Source of the DNA: Umbilicaria muhlenbergii
Taxonomy: Eukaryota > Ascomycota > Lecanoromycetes > Umbilicariales > Umbilicariaceae
NCBI GenBank assembly: GCA_000611775.1
Contig: KK106987.1
Location: 1,178,001 to 1,242,000, forward strand
DNA: 64,000 bases
Direction of reading: 5' to 3'
A model generated the notes under the pieces. The model worked only from the letters and a program-made list of their open reading frames with translations. It did no database searches and was not told where the DNA came from. The position numbers were made by a program, and so were the translations under genes. Positions 10,461-21,559 of this stretch are shown here, piece after piece. Numbering within the stretch: the stretch's first letter is position 1; every line of letters begins with the position of its first letter.

Positions 10461-12723
10461 TACGCATCACGTGAAAGTCTTTCCAAATCCAAGCCTCGAT
10501 AGGTGTAATGAAGCGAGCGAAGGACTTGGTCGAACCTTGGCCAATCAATGCATATTGTTTATTATCAGCGACAGCGTGGACTTGTCAGATTCTGATACTG
10601 GATTAATGCACTTCTTCTACAAAATTCTTGCGGCAGGACAGCTGCGACGCATCCGCTTGAAAGGACCGCTAAGCGTAATCGAGCGAACAAGTACATCTGC
10701 CATACAAAAGCTGGAGGCACGGGATGGCCAGTTCTCTTGTTCATGGTCGTATGCGATCGATTTTTGGTTAACGACGTTGAAAGAACGAACCAAATCAGAT
10801 AGCGATGGCTTCGCGTGGCACTGTCATCGCAAACAGTCTTCTCTTTGCAAAATACTTGAACCATCAAAGCAAGAGGCTGTATCTAAGAGTTTGGATGTCC
10901 ATCCGCGCTATAGCTACGGTCTATTGTCATTGGTGGCCAAGGCGCGTCATGTGACAGCTGTAGAGAACAAGCCTAGCAAACAGAGCCCTGCCTGACTGGC
11001 CTATCTGAAATGAAGCACGGGTGAATTGAATCTTGTGTGACCGAAAGGAAAACGTCATCGTTAAGCAAAACCGTCAGGGTATTGTTGCCTTGACCTGCTT
11101 CTCTTTGCGAAGGAACAAGCGGAGGATCTACGTTGCTTCACTTGAGCTGGCGCACAACTCCGGCAATAATCTCTCCACCTTGTCAGAGTATGAATGGCCA
11201 CAGTGGAGACATTGGCTCGTCTCACCACAGACTCTTTCTGATAAAGCTTCGCGCTGTGGGGAATCCATGGCCAAGTCCTTTCCGTACAATAGTCCGCTCC
11301 GCGACAAGACTCGCACGCCCGGCGCTTGATGCTACGCTAGATCCTCCGTCGCCCGAGGGATGGCTAGAAATCTCCACATGAAGCGGGCCAAGCGGGGAAT
11401 CGACAAATTGGTTGACTGTTGGATAGAATCATACGAGGCATTGCAAGTGAGTGATGGAGGGCCGAGGGTCGAGGGAGGGATTCTTCCAAGAAGCTATTGT
11501 CTTGCCTACCAGCCATTGGATTTCCCGTGGGCTTGCCTTGCTTGTCGTTCTTGCTTCTCCGCACTGCGGCAACGCGGCCAGCAGGCCCAGGCGCCTCCTT
11601 CGAGTGTGCTGCATAAGCACAGAAGGTAGTGGGGGCCAAGCCTTGGAATTGAGTTCCGCTTAACGCAACACCTCTTCAAGTGAAACATGCGCAGCCTCAG
11701 CAGCTTACGGAGTCTTGATGCCATCATTCAACTCAATTACGAAATCCGATTCCCCAAATCGCCGTCTTCTGTCGAGGCCGAAAGTATGAACAGGCAATGC
11801 AATTATCTCCAGTAGCGACGGCGTCGTTTAGAGCGTTGGAAGACTTTGCGAATAAGTTCGACCATCCTTCCGAATCCATTCGTCCCAACTCCCAAGAGGA
11901 GGCGGCTCCGAATAGGTTGGGTCAACTAGCGACTTTTGACTTCGCTACGCGGCCGTGGCGGCATCCAGCTCGCAAGCTCAGTGACGGCTCTAGCTACTCT
12001 GAGCGTGCATCAGTGCAGCCTCGAGCCATCAGCCAAGGTCGACATCTGCACCATATCCCGTTGGAGAGGATGGTCATCGAACGGTAATTGATCCTGATGG
12101 AGATGGAAGACGTCGATGGCAGACAGAAGACAGACATCCAACACCGAACAGCATGACGTATCGATCGCACACTGGCACCCATGCGCCAACACGCAATTGC
12201 GACGAAATGCCATGCTCGACCCTCGTATTCGCACACGTAAGCAGCCGGCGGAATTGCGACCCAGGCGGTCGTTAGCGGCGCCTATGAATCCGAATGGGGG
12301 ATGGCATTGTCTCATTCTTGCGCCTGTGTTGCCTTGCCGATAGGCTGCTCGCACCCACTTTGCCGACGCCGGCCTTGGGGGCTGGCCGATGCTGCAAGAA
12401 CAGGCTGCAAGAACAGGCTGCAACAAAAGGCTGCAACCCGCATGCGCCGCCATCCCTGCACGACTACCACTAGCACCGACTTTCAACCTCTCAAACTCCT
12501 AACCTCCTGCTCAACCTCCTCATTTCTCATTTCTCATTTCTCATTTTCCCTCCCTCCCTCTCCCTCCCTCATAAACCTCTTCACATTCGCTCACCTGCAT
12601 TCTGTCGCTATCACTCGTTGGTTCCATCTTCCATCTTCAACACTCATCTGTTTGGTTAATCTCACATCGGTTGTATATATTCTATCGCACATTCCTCACC
12701 AATCTTTTCCATCAAAACAAAAC
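10461..12723. other. Gene-poor stretch upstream of the PIR1-like gene
   Basis: No supportable gene. Open frames up to about 160 codons lie on both strands, overlapping and featureless. From about 12,480 to 12,600 the plus strand becomes strongly pyrimidine-rich with CTCATTT repeats, then contains TATATAT at 12,674-12,680, as expected for a highly expressed fungal promoter and leader. Confidence 0.45.
12674..12680 (+). promoter_or_regulatory. TATA-like element upstream of the PIR1-like gene
   Basis: TATATAT lies 44 bp before the ATG, after a CT-rich tract. The close spacing means it may be in the leader rather than a true TATA box; the assignment is tentative. Confidence 0.3.
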
Positions 12724-13722
12724 ATGAAGACCTCACTCGCTTTCCTCGCCCTCGCCGCCTCTGCTCTCGCAAGCCCAAGACCTGACGCCGTCACGTCTGC
12801 CGTCTCACCTGCCGGCTCTGCACCAGCTGGCTGCTCGTCATCCTTCTCCGGCAACTTCGAGGTCCAAATCGTCAATGTCACCACCACCCCCAAGCGGGAA
12901 ACCCCGCTCGAAAAGGTTCGTCTCATCCCCTTCCCCCAACACTCCATCATCCCACCCCCTCGCTCCAACCAAACCCCACGCCCTTCCTTTCTCCTCCTCC
13001 TCCCCCAAATCCTCCCTAGTTCAGATCACAAACTTCTGCTAACACCACCCCAGCGCGTCGTAGCCTGCGGCGGCTCAGGCACCCTCGTCCTCACCCTCTC
13101 CAGCGGCACCCTCACGGACTCCATCGGCCGCACCGGCTACATCGCCTCGAACCGACAATTCCAATTCGACGCCCCCCCGCAAGCCGGCGCCATCTACACC
13201 AGCGGCTGGTCCATCTGCGGGAACTCGTCCCTCGCTCTCGGCGGCTCCGCCATCTTCTACCAGTGCCTCAGCGGCACCTTTTACAACCTCTACGACCAGA
13301 GTACCGGCGCGCAATGCTCGCAGGTCTATGTCCAGACGGTGGCATGTGTGGGTGGGGGTGCGTCCGGGAGCGCGAGCGTGAGCTCGAGTGCGACGGTGAC
13401 GTCGAGCGTGTCGTCGGGCAGTGCGGCGCCTGTGACTTCGTCCAGCACTTCGGCAACAGTCACCTACGTGGCCGCTCCCCCCGTCACGACCGCCACCACC
13501 TACAGCAATGGCACCAGCTCCGCCTCGGCAGTCATGAGCGGTGCGTCTTCGGGGTTGAAGTCCGCCTCCGCCGTCGTCAAGCAGAGCACGGATGGTCAGC
13601 CCCAGGCTACGACTACTGCTTCCGCGGGCCCGGCCTTGTCGACTGGTAAGGGGAGTGTGTTGGCGGTTGGGAAGGAGGTCTTGGCCCTCGCGGCGGGTGT
13701 GGCTGCTGTTTTCGCTTTCTAA
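12724..13722 (+). CDS. PIR1-like cell wall mannoprotein, probable GPI anchor
   Basis: Exons 12724-12915 and 13054-13722 encode 286 aa. A signal peptide ([17 protein letters not shown]) is followed by the conserved domain of fungal covalently linked wall proteins: [56 protein letters not shown], then [16 protein letters not shown] Ser/Thr-rich stalk follows, and the protein ends in a hydrophobic tail ([14 protein letters not shown]) after small residues, as in a GPI attachment signal. Such proteins are built into the cell wall glucan/mannan layer. The 138-nt intron has donor GTTCGT, a GCTAAC branch site and CAG end; it is a multiple of three and has no stop, so unspliced RNA would still be read through. 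The upstream in-frame extension lacks a signal sequence, supporting this ATG. Confidence 0.9.
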   Translation: MKTSLAFLALAASALASPRPDAVTSAVSPAGSAPAGCSSSFSGNFEVQIVNVTTTPKRETPLEKVRLIPFPQHSIIPPPRSNQTPRPSFLLLLPQILPSSDHKLLLTPPQRVVACGGSGTLVLTLSSGTLTDSIGRTGYIASNRQFQFDAPPQAGAIYTSGWSICGNSSLALGGSAIFYQCLSGTFYNLYDQSTGAQCSQVYVQTVACVGGGASGSASVSSSATVTSSVSSGSAAPVTSSSTSATVTYVAAPPVTTATTYSNGTSSASAVMSGASSGLKSASAVVKQSTDGQPQATTTASAGPALSTGKGSVLAVGKEVLALAAGVAAVFAF

Positions 13723-14429
13723 GCGTGTGTAGGGGAGTGGCATAGTAATGGGGATCGAAGGAAGGATGGATGGAGTGGTGGGAAAAGGAAGGGGGGGGGG
13801 CATGATAGATTGCATGGATGTGTTGGACGAGATGATAGGATGAGTGGATTGAGTTGGATTCATGTGACTTGGCTATCCAGGGGACGGGGGAGGGTCACAC
13901 TTGCATACGGTTCTGGAGCGGCTCTGTCAATCATTTTTCTCTTGGGTCATGTGCGCTTTGGAGATTTGGGGTTATAGCCCGCGCGATTAATAGGATAATC
14001 TATTTAGTCGAAACAAAAGTTTCAATAGGCATTCCTTTTGAGCCTCCATCATACTCTACCGTCCTTGCGGTCTTATCTTGGTGCTCATGGTTATGAACTC
14101 TAGTCTCGCTCTGGCGGGGGGTGTTGTGATGTTCGTGCACTTTTCTGCGTCTGGATCGCCATCTGGTCACTACTTGCCCACTCTTCCCATCCGCTCGGTT
14201 TCATTCGTTCGTTTGTTCGTTTATTCGTCGTGAAGACCTTCCCCCCCACTCCCTGCGCTGCTCTGTAAAGTAAGTACCTCATACAGACGCAGTTACGAAC
14301 ACTTTACCATTCCCGCCACAGCAGCCTGAACAGTTACATACCACGCTCGGATCTTATATTTCCGATCATATATATACGATTCGTACTACTCCGCTACACT
14401 ATACTACACTACACTACGTCTCCACACCC
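13723..14429. other. Convergent 3' region between wall protein and GH76 genes
   Basis: About 700 bp between the stop codons of two converging genes. It holds a G9 run near 13,792, a TTCGTTCGTTTGTTCG stretch near 14,205-14,225, and ACTAC/ACACT microsatellite-like sequence at 14,385-14,416. No gene was seen. Confidence 0.5.
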
Positions 14430-16361
14430 CTACCTACCCCCCCTATCCACCAGTAAAAACATAGCCCGCAAAACCGCCAGCCCGCCACTTTGCGTCTCGA
14501 CCGTGCGGCCGCGCCCGCGATCATTGGGGTCTTGCGGCTGAGTTTCTTCTCTGCGGAAGTGTCGTGTCCGGTCCCCGACTGCTGTTCGTTCACCAGGATC
14601 GTTGTTGTTGTTATTGTTGTTGTTGTCGTCGTTGTCGTGCAGTGAGGCACCGTCCTGGTGTCCGCGCAGCAGCGCAGCAGCCTCGTCCCCTGGAAGCCGC
14701 CACACCGCATCGCGCGGCACGCCCTCGTTCCTGTAATCCGTGCCCGCGCGCGGGGTCTCCATGTGGCAAAAGTCCGCCTCTCCCTCCTCCCTTGGTGCCT
14801 CGTCCGTAGCAGAAGAATCTTCCGCGTACGGCCGTGACCACCACGTGCCGAACTCGCCGGCTGGATTCCGAGTCCGCCACGCCGCCTGCGCGTTGTGTCC
14901 GATCCACGCCTGGTACTCGGCACAGCTCGTGCGATGCCACCGCGCTGTCTCGGCGTCCGCGCGGCAGATGATGTCGGCCTCGGCACGCTCGCCCGTCGGC
15001 AGCAGCGCGCAGAAAAGCGTCAGGTGGTGGAAGAAAATCCCCTTGAACGTCTGCCCGTCCTGGCTGCAACGGCCGGAGGCATCGCACGCTTCTTCCAGGA
15101 TACCGTTTCTGCCCAGCCCGGCCCATTTGAACCGCTCCGGGGGGAGGGCGCGGGGCCAACCGGTGGCGGCGAGGACGTTGCGGATGAGGGCGTGTCCGTC
15201 GTCGAGGTAGGTGCGGGAGCCGGTGGCGTCGGAGAGGCCGCGCAGGCCGGAAAGGAGCACGCCTTGGTTGTAGGTGTAGACCATTTCGTCGCGGACGTCG
15301 CAGGCGCCGGTGCCGTTGCTGCTGTTGCCGCGGGAGTTGTGCCAGCCGTGGATGTGGAAGCCGTCGACGTAGAGGCCCTGGGTGTTTGTCATGTTGCTTC
15401 CTTTGAGCCAGGTGTAGGCCTCGACTGCCGCGTTGAGGTACTTTCTGTCATGCACTTTGGCCGGTGGGAGTCCGTCTTCTGGTCGTTCGGGTTTCTTGTC
15501 GCTGAAGGGGGAGGGGTTGTTGTCGCCGGGGAAGTAGAGGTACATGCTTACGCTCGCGGCGATGTAGAGTTGGTTCGTGATGGCGTTTTTGTAGGGCGCA
15601 AGGTAGGGGTTCCAGATCATGCCGCCGCCACATAAGGAGGTGTCCCAGCCTTGGGAGGCAAGGTCGTAGAAGAGGTGGGCGCGGTGAGCGAACGAGGGGA
15701 TGAATTGGTGGCCGTACCATGCTGAAGAGTTGTATTGGGGTATTTCATTGCTGGTGGATTGAGATGAGGAGGCCAAGTGAGGGCTGGAGTGAAGCTTAAT
15801 GAATTTAATACTTTCTAGCCAGCCTAGCACTACCCAGAGCATGTCGTCGTAGGCTTGGGTGCGCAGGCTGAAAGCGTTTTCGCCAAAGTAGAAGGATGTT
15901 ATCTGCGTGAAATATCGGTTGACGAGGTTCTCGTGTCTTAACACGCTCTCTTTTAGGGATTTATGACCTCCAGCGACAGGAGGGTAGGGTGTACTTTTGC
16001 GATCAGATGTGATGGCCGAGAGCGTTGCGGAGACGTGGGTGCCCATGACAGCGGCTGTCCAGTCAATTGCACCAGTCCATGTGCCTTGCCATAGCGCGAA
16101 GTAATTCGATTGCATAACATCCAGCGCATCTAACAGAGCTGGCAAGCTCGCTAGGGATGCTCTCTCGGCGTCCAGTTCATCCTGCGTAGGTGTAGAAGGT
16201 GGAACGTCGAGCAGCGACTGTCTGTTGGCGGCGGCAATGCGCTGTGGCTGCATCGCAGGGCTATGTGCCCAGTTCGCGGTATCGTCGAGTATTTGCGCAT
16301 GCGCTGTGGTAAGTACCTGGCATATGTGACAAAATAGTATGAATGAGATGATGGACTGCAT
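14430..16361 (-). CDS. Secreted glycoside hydrolase family 76 (alpha-1,6-mannanase type)
   Basis: A single exon of 643 aa if translation starts at ATG 16361, which places a signal peptide (MQSIISFILFCHICQVLTTA) at the N-terminus; another in-frame ATG at 16406 would add 15 residues and bury it. The (alpha/alpha)6 hydrolase domain shows the catalytic double Asp in TQAYDDMLWVVLGWLESIKF, plus WNPYLAPYKNAITNQLYIAA, FHIHGWHNS, TYNQGVLLSGLRGL and FKGIFFHHL. GH76 enzymes cut alpha-1,6-mannan or transfer GPI-proteins to the wall (Dfg5/Dcw1). Instead of a hydrophobic GPI signal the C-terminus is polar, with a run of eight Asn within an Asp/Asn tract (GTT repeats at 14594-14635) and charged residues. 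A missed 3' intron cannot be excluded. Confidence 0.9.
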   Translation of the reverse strand: MQSIISFILFCHICQVLTTAHAQILDDTANWAHSPAMQPQRIAAANRQSLLDVPPSTPTQDELDAERASLASLPALLDALDVMQSNYFALWQGTWTGAIDWTAAVMGTHVSATLSAITSDRKSTPYPPVAGGHKSLKESVLRHENLVNRYFTQITSFYFGENAFSLRTQAYDDMLWVVLGWLESIKFIKLHSSPHLASSSQSTSNEIPQYNSSAWYGHQFIPSFAHRAHLFYDLASQGWDTSLCGGGMIWNPYLAPYKNAITNQLYIAASVSMYLYFPGDNNPSPFSDKKPERPEDGLPPAKVHDRKYLNAAVEAYTWLKGSNMTNTQGLYVDGFHIHGWHNSRGNSSNGTGACDVRDEMVYTYNQGVLLSGLRGLSDATGSRTYLDDGHALIRNVLAATGWPRALPPERFKWAGLGRNGILEEACDASGRCSQDGQTFKGIFFHHLTLFCALLPTGERAEADIICRADAETARWHRTSCAEYQAWIGHNAQAAWRTRNPAGEFGTWWSRPYAEDSSATDEAPREEGEADFCHMETPRAGTDYRNEGVPRDAVWRLPGDEAAALLRGHQDGASLHDNDDNNNNNNNNDPGERTAVGDRTRHFRREETQPQDPNDRGRGRTVETQSGGLAVLRAMFLLVDRGGR

Positions 16362-17902
16362 GTTGTTCCTTGAGGAGCGCCCCTGCCCCGGTAACCGTAC
16401 GATCATATCGCTGTCGTAGGCAATGTGTATCGTGCTGCCTCCTGTAGCTGCCAGCAGCTATGAAAGAACAGGTAAACAGTGATGGCGACAACTTGTTATC
16501 CAGACTGCATGTCTCTGTATCTGTATCTGTATATAGACTGGGCCTGCAGGTCCGGGTGATCCTGTGATAGCCCCCTGCCCCGCATGGCGTGGCGATCCCC
16601 ACCTGCAGTTCCCCAGGCTTCGCTAACTGGAGCGCTCCCGTTCCGAGAGCCTCCTCAGCCGCGACTACGGAGTCTCAAAGCATAAGCAACGACACTTCCA
16701 GCATGCTACGACTTTTATAGTGGCGGCCTGTAGACTACCAATGAGGCATAAGGAAGGTCCTGCAGAGGGTCGTGCGTGGAGCATCCAATCCGACATGCTG
16801 GCAGTATTCCGTAAAGGTCTGTATGACCCTACAAACATTCGCTTTTAACTACCGGCATACAACTCCACCATCCTCGGTACCAACCCTGATGCTTGTTACC
16901 CCAAGCCCATAGGATGGCCAAGAGACATTGGCAACAATCCGCCTGCCAGCCTCTGGAGAGTCCCAAAGCTGTTCTTGCCTTTTCCAGATTGGGCTTGAGG
17001 AGCCAGATGTCCTCTTGCAGGGATATCAGCACCCAACCCCATATCCTCAACTAGATGATCCGGAAGCGGACGGCAGCGCCAAATGGTGCAGCTGTTACTC
17101 TAGGCGGATTCTCCCAGGAGGCCACGGCATGTCTGAAGCTGTCAATTCGTACTTGGAAGACTGTATGTCCGAAACCCAAGCCTATAGTTATTCCCCATGT
17201 ACCTCTATATTTCACCTGCAGACCACTTTTCTAGAGCTTCGCTGAATAAGAGTATATACATCTATCTAGCGTTTTTGAAGTACGTGACTTCCTTGTCTTT
17301 CCTTTCGTCCTGCCATTCCTTTACCCCTCAGATATCCAATGACCCTCGATAAGATAGACTTGGCTAGAGGGTAGAGCTTAGGGTACACATGCGACAGCAC
17401 ACTTTTGGCAAAGCTCAATCAGAACCAGAAGCATTCTTCTAGCCCTCGTCCGCTAGCTGGAGAGACGGGATATTAATCCAGTTGGGATCTATGCGAACGT
17501 ATGCCGCAGAGCATCACCCCCCGTTCTTTCAACTCAGCGGTGATATCGGTACCGATACCATTTATCCTTATGCTACAGCGGCACGCCAGATTTTAGACGC
17601 CTTGATGAGGCTGGGTGGTGGGAATGGATGGTGGACATTGGGTGGCGGCGAGGACTTTGCCTAAAGATCACGAGGGTGCATATATGGAATCCGTGTAGAA
17701 TAAATTGAAGGTTGGGTATAAGCGCTTCTCACATACAGTGCAAATCATTCTAGCAAGCCCACAATGCGTCGCTCAATAGACATCCGCAGACCTTTTGTGC
17801 ATCAACGCGTACTCATAGCAGATTCCAGAAACCTGATTACCCGCAATTCATTCCCAACGCCTATGCCAAGCCCCAAACTTCCGCCAGCAATTTCAAACCC
17901 AA
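16362..17902. other. Intergenic region between two minus-strand genes
   Basis: About 1.5 kb without a supportable gene. It contains the GH76 promoter side (short TCTGTA repeats near 16,513-16,530) and the 3' side of the mucin-like gene. Small open frames have no motif or splice support. Confidence 0.45.
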
Positions 17903-18886
17903 TCACCGCGTGTTGTCAGGAAGCTCGTAAGTTGGGTTCGGCCGTGATTGAACTTCTCGCTGGGTGTTCTGAGGGAGCTCATGGATCGGTGCCGCATGGT
18001 GCGGGTATTGGCTTCCCAGCGGCGGCTTTTGTTGGTATTCAACACCCTGCCGACCGTAAGCTCGGGTAATTCCTTTCGCTTTTTGGTTCCTTCTACCCAG
18101 GAGGAACAGGCTAACGGCTGAAGCGACGAGGACTGGGACACCGACGCCGAGGCCGACGCCGAGGCCGACTTTCGCGCCGGGAGTCAGGCCTGTGCTACCG
18201 GAGGAGCTGGGATGGGTTGATGGCGAGGCGGATGGAGTTACGGTTGCTATTACCGTTGATATTACCACAGCTGAATTTAAGGTGGTCGTCGAAGTGGCGG
18301 AGGTGGTGGACGTGGTGGACGTAGTGGAGGACATGGAAGATGTAGAGGACGTGGAGGACGTGGAGGACGTGGAGGACGTGGAGGACGTGGAGGACGTGGA
18401 GGACGTGGACGAGGACGAGGATGTGGACGTCTGGGAAGAGGCACTAGTGCCATGGGTCAGGTTGAAATAACGAGTACCGAATAAGATGCTATTGGTTCCC
18501 GGTGTATTGTTGTAAAGCTCAAAGAAGAACGCCTGTCCATTGCCCAAGTTGAAAGTCGTACTGATGGGGTCCCAGTTGTAAAAGCCAGTGTTAGGCTGCG
18601 CGGCTAAGGGATGGAAGAGAATTGTTAGTATAGCTCCATCATCCTTTTTCAGGTAGGAAACCTCACAGGTGAACGACTGAACGTGATTGACCCCATCTTG
18701 CCACAGTCCCAATCCTACGATCTCGCACGATGTGGACCACGTGATGTTGAGAGAGCCTCCAAGGGGATACACCGTATCCTTGTAATAACTTCCAGGAGAC
18801 CCATCAACGTCAGTGAGTGGACTGGAGAACTGGGCAGCGGCGGAATGAGCAATGACAGCGACGAGAAAGCAATTCAGAGAGAACAT
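17903..18886 (-). CDS. Mucin-like single-pass cell-surface protein (wall-sensor type)
   Basis: An intronless frame of 327 aa. Residues 1-18 form a signal peptide, followed by an ectodomain of about 120 aa with two Cys (TSCEIVGLGL and SFTCEVS) and several N-x-S/T sites. A Ser/Thr tract, largely Ser-Thr-Ser repeats, spans roughly residues 145-235. A transmembrane helix (GLGVGVPVLVASAVSLFLL) ends in Arg-Arg, and a cytosolic tail of about 65 aa contains HELPQ and YELPD motifs. This order matches fungal wall-stress sensors and related mucin-type proteins (Mid2/Wsc-like in plan), but no WSC cysteine domain is present. The family was not named. Confidence 0.88.
   Translation of the reverse strand: MFSLNCFLVAVIAHSAAAQFSSPLTDVDGSPGSYYKDTVYPLGGSLNITWSTSCEIVGLGLWQDGVNHVQSFTCEVSYLKKDDGAILTILFHPLAAQPNTGFYNWDPISTTFNLGNGQAFFFELYNNTPGTNSILFGTRYFNLTHGTSASSQTSTSSSSSTSSTSSTSSTSSTSSTSSTSSTSSMSSTTSTTSTTSATSTTTLNSAVVISTVIATVTPSASPSTHPSSSGSTGLTPGAKVGLGVGLGVGVPVLVASAVSLFLLGRRNQKAKGITRAYGRQGVEYQQKPPLGSQYPHHAAPIHELPQNTQREVQSRPNPTYELPDNTR
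18295..18423. repeat. 9-bp coding minisatellite in the mucin-like gene
   Basis: GAGGACGTG (plus strand) is repeated about seven times without change between 18,344 and 18,408 and more loosely on both sides. It encodes the Ser-Thr-Ser stalk on the minus strand. Because the unit is three codons, copy changes keep the frame and would alter stalk length. Confidence 0.9.
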
Positions 18887-20494
18887 GGCGACGGAAGCCT
18901 CTCGCGCTTCTCAAATTGGGCAACGACGTTGAAGTATGTTGGCACAAGGAAAACAGGAGATACAGAGGATCAGACTGGGAAACAGAAGGAGAGGAAGAGA
19001 CAGAAGATCAGAAGTGAGGCTCTAGCAGAGGTCGGCCATCCGGAAATAGCAGTTCAGATACAGGGACTCATTTGTAACCCCAGCAATGCCTGCATAATTG
19101 CAGTACTGGGCACACGAGCGCCGCTTCCAGAGGCGGCGAGCATATTGATAGTAATCCAGCCCTCGCCAAGCGGTCAGCCTATGTACAGGCTTTGAGCAGG
19201 GGTAACGGGTTGTTGGTTTCGAAAATCGTATTGTCCCGTCTACGGCACAGCCTTTCAACTCCGTGCAAGCAGCACGATGAGAGCATCATAAGTAATTTGG
19301 TGGTGGCACAGCACCAAGTGTCTGGAGATATCGACGTACCCATGCTTCTGTCCAACCTGCACCGCTATCAGCTGCAGTTAGATCACATCGCACAAAGCAG
19401 ATCCCCTTACTAGTTGCATAAGAGCCTGCTCAATTATTGGTGCTCATTGGGAGAGCACATTGCCGTATTGGGCTAGCAATTTGGACCCCAACTGTGCCAA
19501 GTCCAATCGGGAGTTGCTCCGTACGGCACAGTAACTGCCTTGCAAACAGGTGGGAACACGCCTTGCGAAGTTGCGGTAACTTGCAAGCAGCGAGCGGTGA
19601 TATCGTGGAAAGAACATATGAAATACAAAGCCCATACCGAATAATCCCAGCCCTTAGCTTGCGTGATCGCTGAAATGATGGCGAGTCTGAAGGTCACTTG
19701 CACTTAGTGCTCAGAGTAGAATGATGCCCCAAGTTCTAACGGGAGATCCCCACGTTCGAAACAGAGATTCGGAACCACTCCTTAAATCCGAAACAATGAC
19801 AGGCTTGAGGTAGTGGGTAAATTTGCGCCCCTACGAGTCCTAGAAATATGCACGCCAATCTTCGAAAGATTTGTACACAGGATGATGCTGCAGAGTACCT
19901 CTTCTGCAGTCGCTGTTACAAAGGGTTCCTAGTGTGTAGCTTATATTATGTACGTCCGAGGCACGAATGTATTGTGCGTGTACATGAGATAGGAATCACC
20001 TATCAGAAACACCTTCCGATTCATGCAAAAGAAATGAATAAATCGTGAAAGACTGAGCAACAGTTGTGCTAACAATGGGATCATGTATTTGTGTCCTTGG
20101 AAAAGTAAACAACATAGACGGTCTTGAAACTCTGTAGATGCCACCGATTTTGAAGTGACAGGTGTGTGAAAACCAAGGCCCTCACAGAAGACAAAGGGCG
20201 TAGCACAGACACTCAAGTGCCCACACCACTCACTCTTGGTGCCAAATCCCTCAGGTAGCTTGAGTGATAGGACACCACCATCGAAAGTAAGATTAAGGGC
20301 GACCGTTTTCCGCAGCAAAACATGAAGCAATCAGCACCACCACCAACATATTCTGTTGGTGGCACAAGCGGCCTAGCACAGCGAGGATTTCCCTTCGCTA
20401 ATCTGACTGCTTCTTTCGATTGTCAAAAGGTTCCCCACACTTTCCACCAACCAATTTTCGAAAAGTTCAAGCGCATGGCCCACGGAGAGCAAAA
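18887..20494. other. Intergenic stretch
   Basis: About 1.6 kb with no gene that can be supported; open frames are below 175 codons, without motifs. No repeat was noticed. Confidence 0.45.
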
Positions 20495-20649
20495 TGACAA
20501 CTGAGGGATTCGAACCCTCGCTCTTTCGAACAGGTATGGTCTTTCAGATGAAGTGGCCTGAAACTTGAAGTGTGTTAGGACATGCGATGATGCTACAACA
20601 TGGGGAGTTGTGGACTTACCCTGCGCCATAACCACTCGGCCAAGTTGCC
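20495..20649 (-). tRNA. tRNA-Leu-like gene, intron-containing, possible anticodon AAG
   Basis: The acceptor strands GGCAACT (5', at 20649-20643) and AGTTGTC (3') pair over seven bases with one G-U and a discriminator A. The A box TGGCCGAGTGG and the T arm GAGGG-TTCGAAT-CCCTC (perfect B box) are clear. A GCAGG/CCTGT anticodon stem puts AAG at 20617-20615 after U33, with an intron of about 78 nt (roughly 20536-20613) just 3' of the anticodon, the normal place. A short GAAA-capped variable arm and the A discriminator favour Leu over Ser. Odd points are U at position 37, the absent base 26, a long intron and a mature length near 77 nt, so a degenerate copy is possible. Confidence 0.6.
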
Positions 20650-21559
20650 TTGATAAGATAGGCTGGAGTTGCCCGTTCATCAGAAAGATGTGCTTATTTA
20701 CAAATATGTTGGTATCAAAGAGCGTTGCTTGGCCTTGGAAGGATGAAATTGAACTCTTTTCCGTGTAGCCCTGCCGGGGATGACTAGCGTGGCGTTGATA
20801 TTGAGTTGTTTCAGCTTAGGGTTTTCAAAACATCCCCTAATATCGGCGGATAGCGATTACTGCTTTGGGCGTTCCCCAGAGGCAGCTACGTAATTGAAGT
20901 ACACATAACATCCGCAGCTGATAGCTAGCTGATGGTGCTCGTTCTGTAATCAGCCGAGGACGAATCGATAGATTGATTACGCAGTGGAAGAGGTACGCAA
21001 GTAGTGTCAACTAGGCACCCTTTGAATGATTTAGCACATCATAGGCGGGAACAGTCCAACGAAATGTGAGTGCGTGCACTAGTTGACCTTGATTTGAAGA
21101 TACTGCGTGCTATCTAGAGGGTCCTCCAGATCATCCAACTCCAAGATCTCAGTCCCACGCAAACCGGTAGGACGAGCCTTCTGGACAAGGCCCTCAAGCT
21201 CACCTTTTGTGATTCGCTGCAGGTATCAGGCTACCATCCCATATGATCCAAAAGCGAAGTCCCATATCCAGAAGCCGTCATTCTGCTCGATGCATATATG
21301 AACCCCTCCCGGTGGGTTTATGGTATGTCACGATGTAGGTTGCGAACATCCTATTCTTCTGTTAGAATAATTAACACAGAGAAACAGTGACAGAGGAACC
21401 ATACCTTTCAATTTAACGATTAACGTGCCGACACGTCCTTTGCCTAGGAAGCGTCGGCGTCTATGGCTCTTCCTTATCAGCCCAAGTTGAGCATAAGAAA
21501 CGATCACCATAGCCACTTTTCCAAACCCAACCCCAACTTCAACGCCTTAAGTCCCTCCC
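20650..21559. other. Intergenic stretch between tRNA and Y14 gene
   Basis: About 900 bp with no supportable gene or repeat; includes the 3' flank of the Y14 gene. Confidence 0.4.

Noticed and set aside
10180-10995. 271-codon plus-strand open frame
   Set aside because: It runs through the TCGCAGG minisatellite, has no domain or signal peptide, and an overlapping minus-strand frame is nearly as long; judged chance.
12301-13722. 473-codon open frame covering the PIR1-like gene
   Set aside because: It reads through an intron and starts in the leader; the internal ATG at 12724 gives a proper signal peptide and the intron has branch and splice sites.
13075-13863. 262-codon minus-strand frame
   Set aside because: Antisense shadow of the PIR1-like gene, produced by GC-rich third codon positions.
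14895-15635. 246-codon plus-strand frame
   Set aside because: Antisense shadow of the GH76 gene; Gly/Val/Ala-rich without motifs.
20540-20620. Spliceosomal-looking GTAAGT...TTTCAG inside the tRNA
   Set aside because: tRNA introns are removed by endonuclease; removing this segment does not restore a normal anticodon loop, so it is coincidence.
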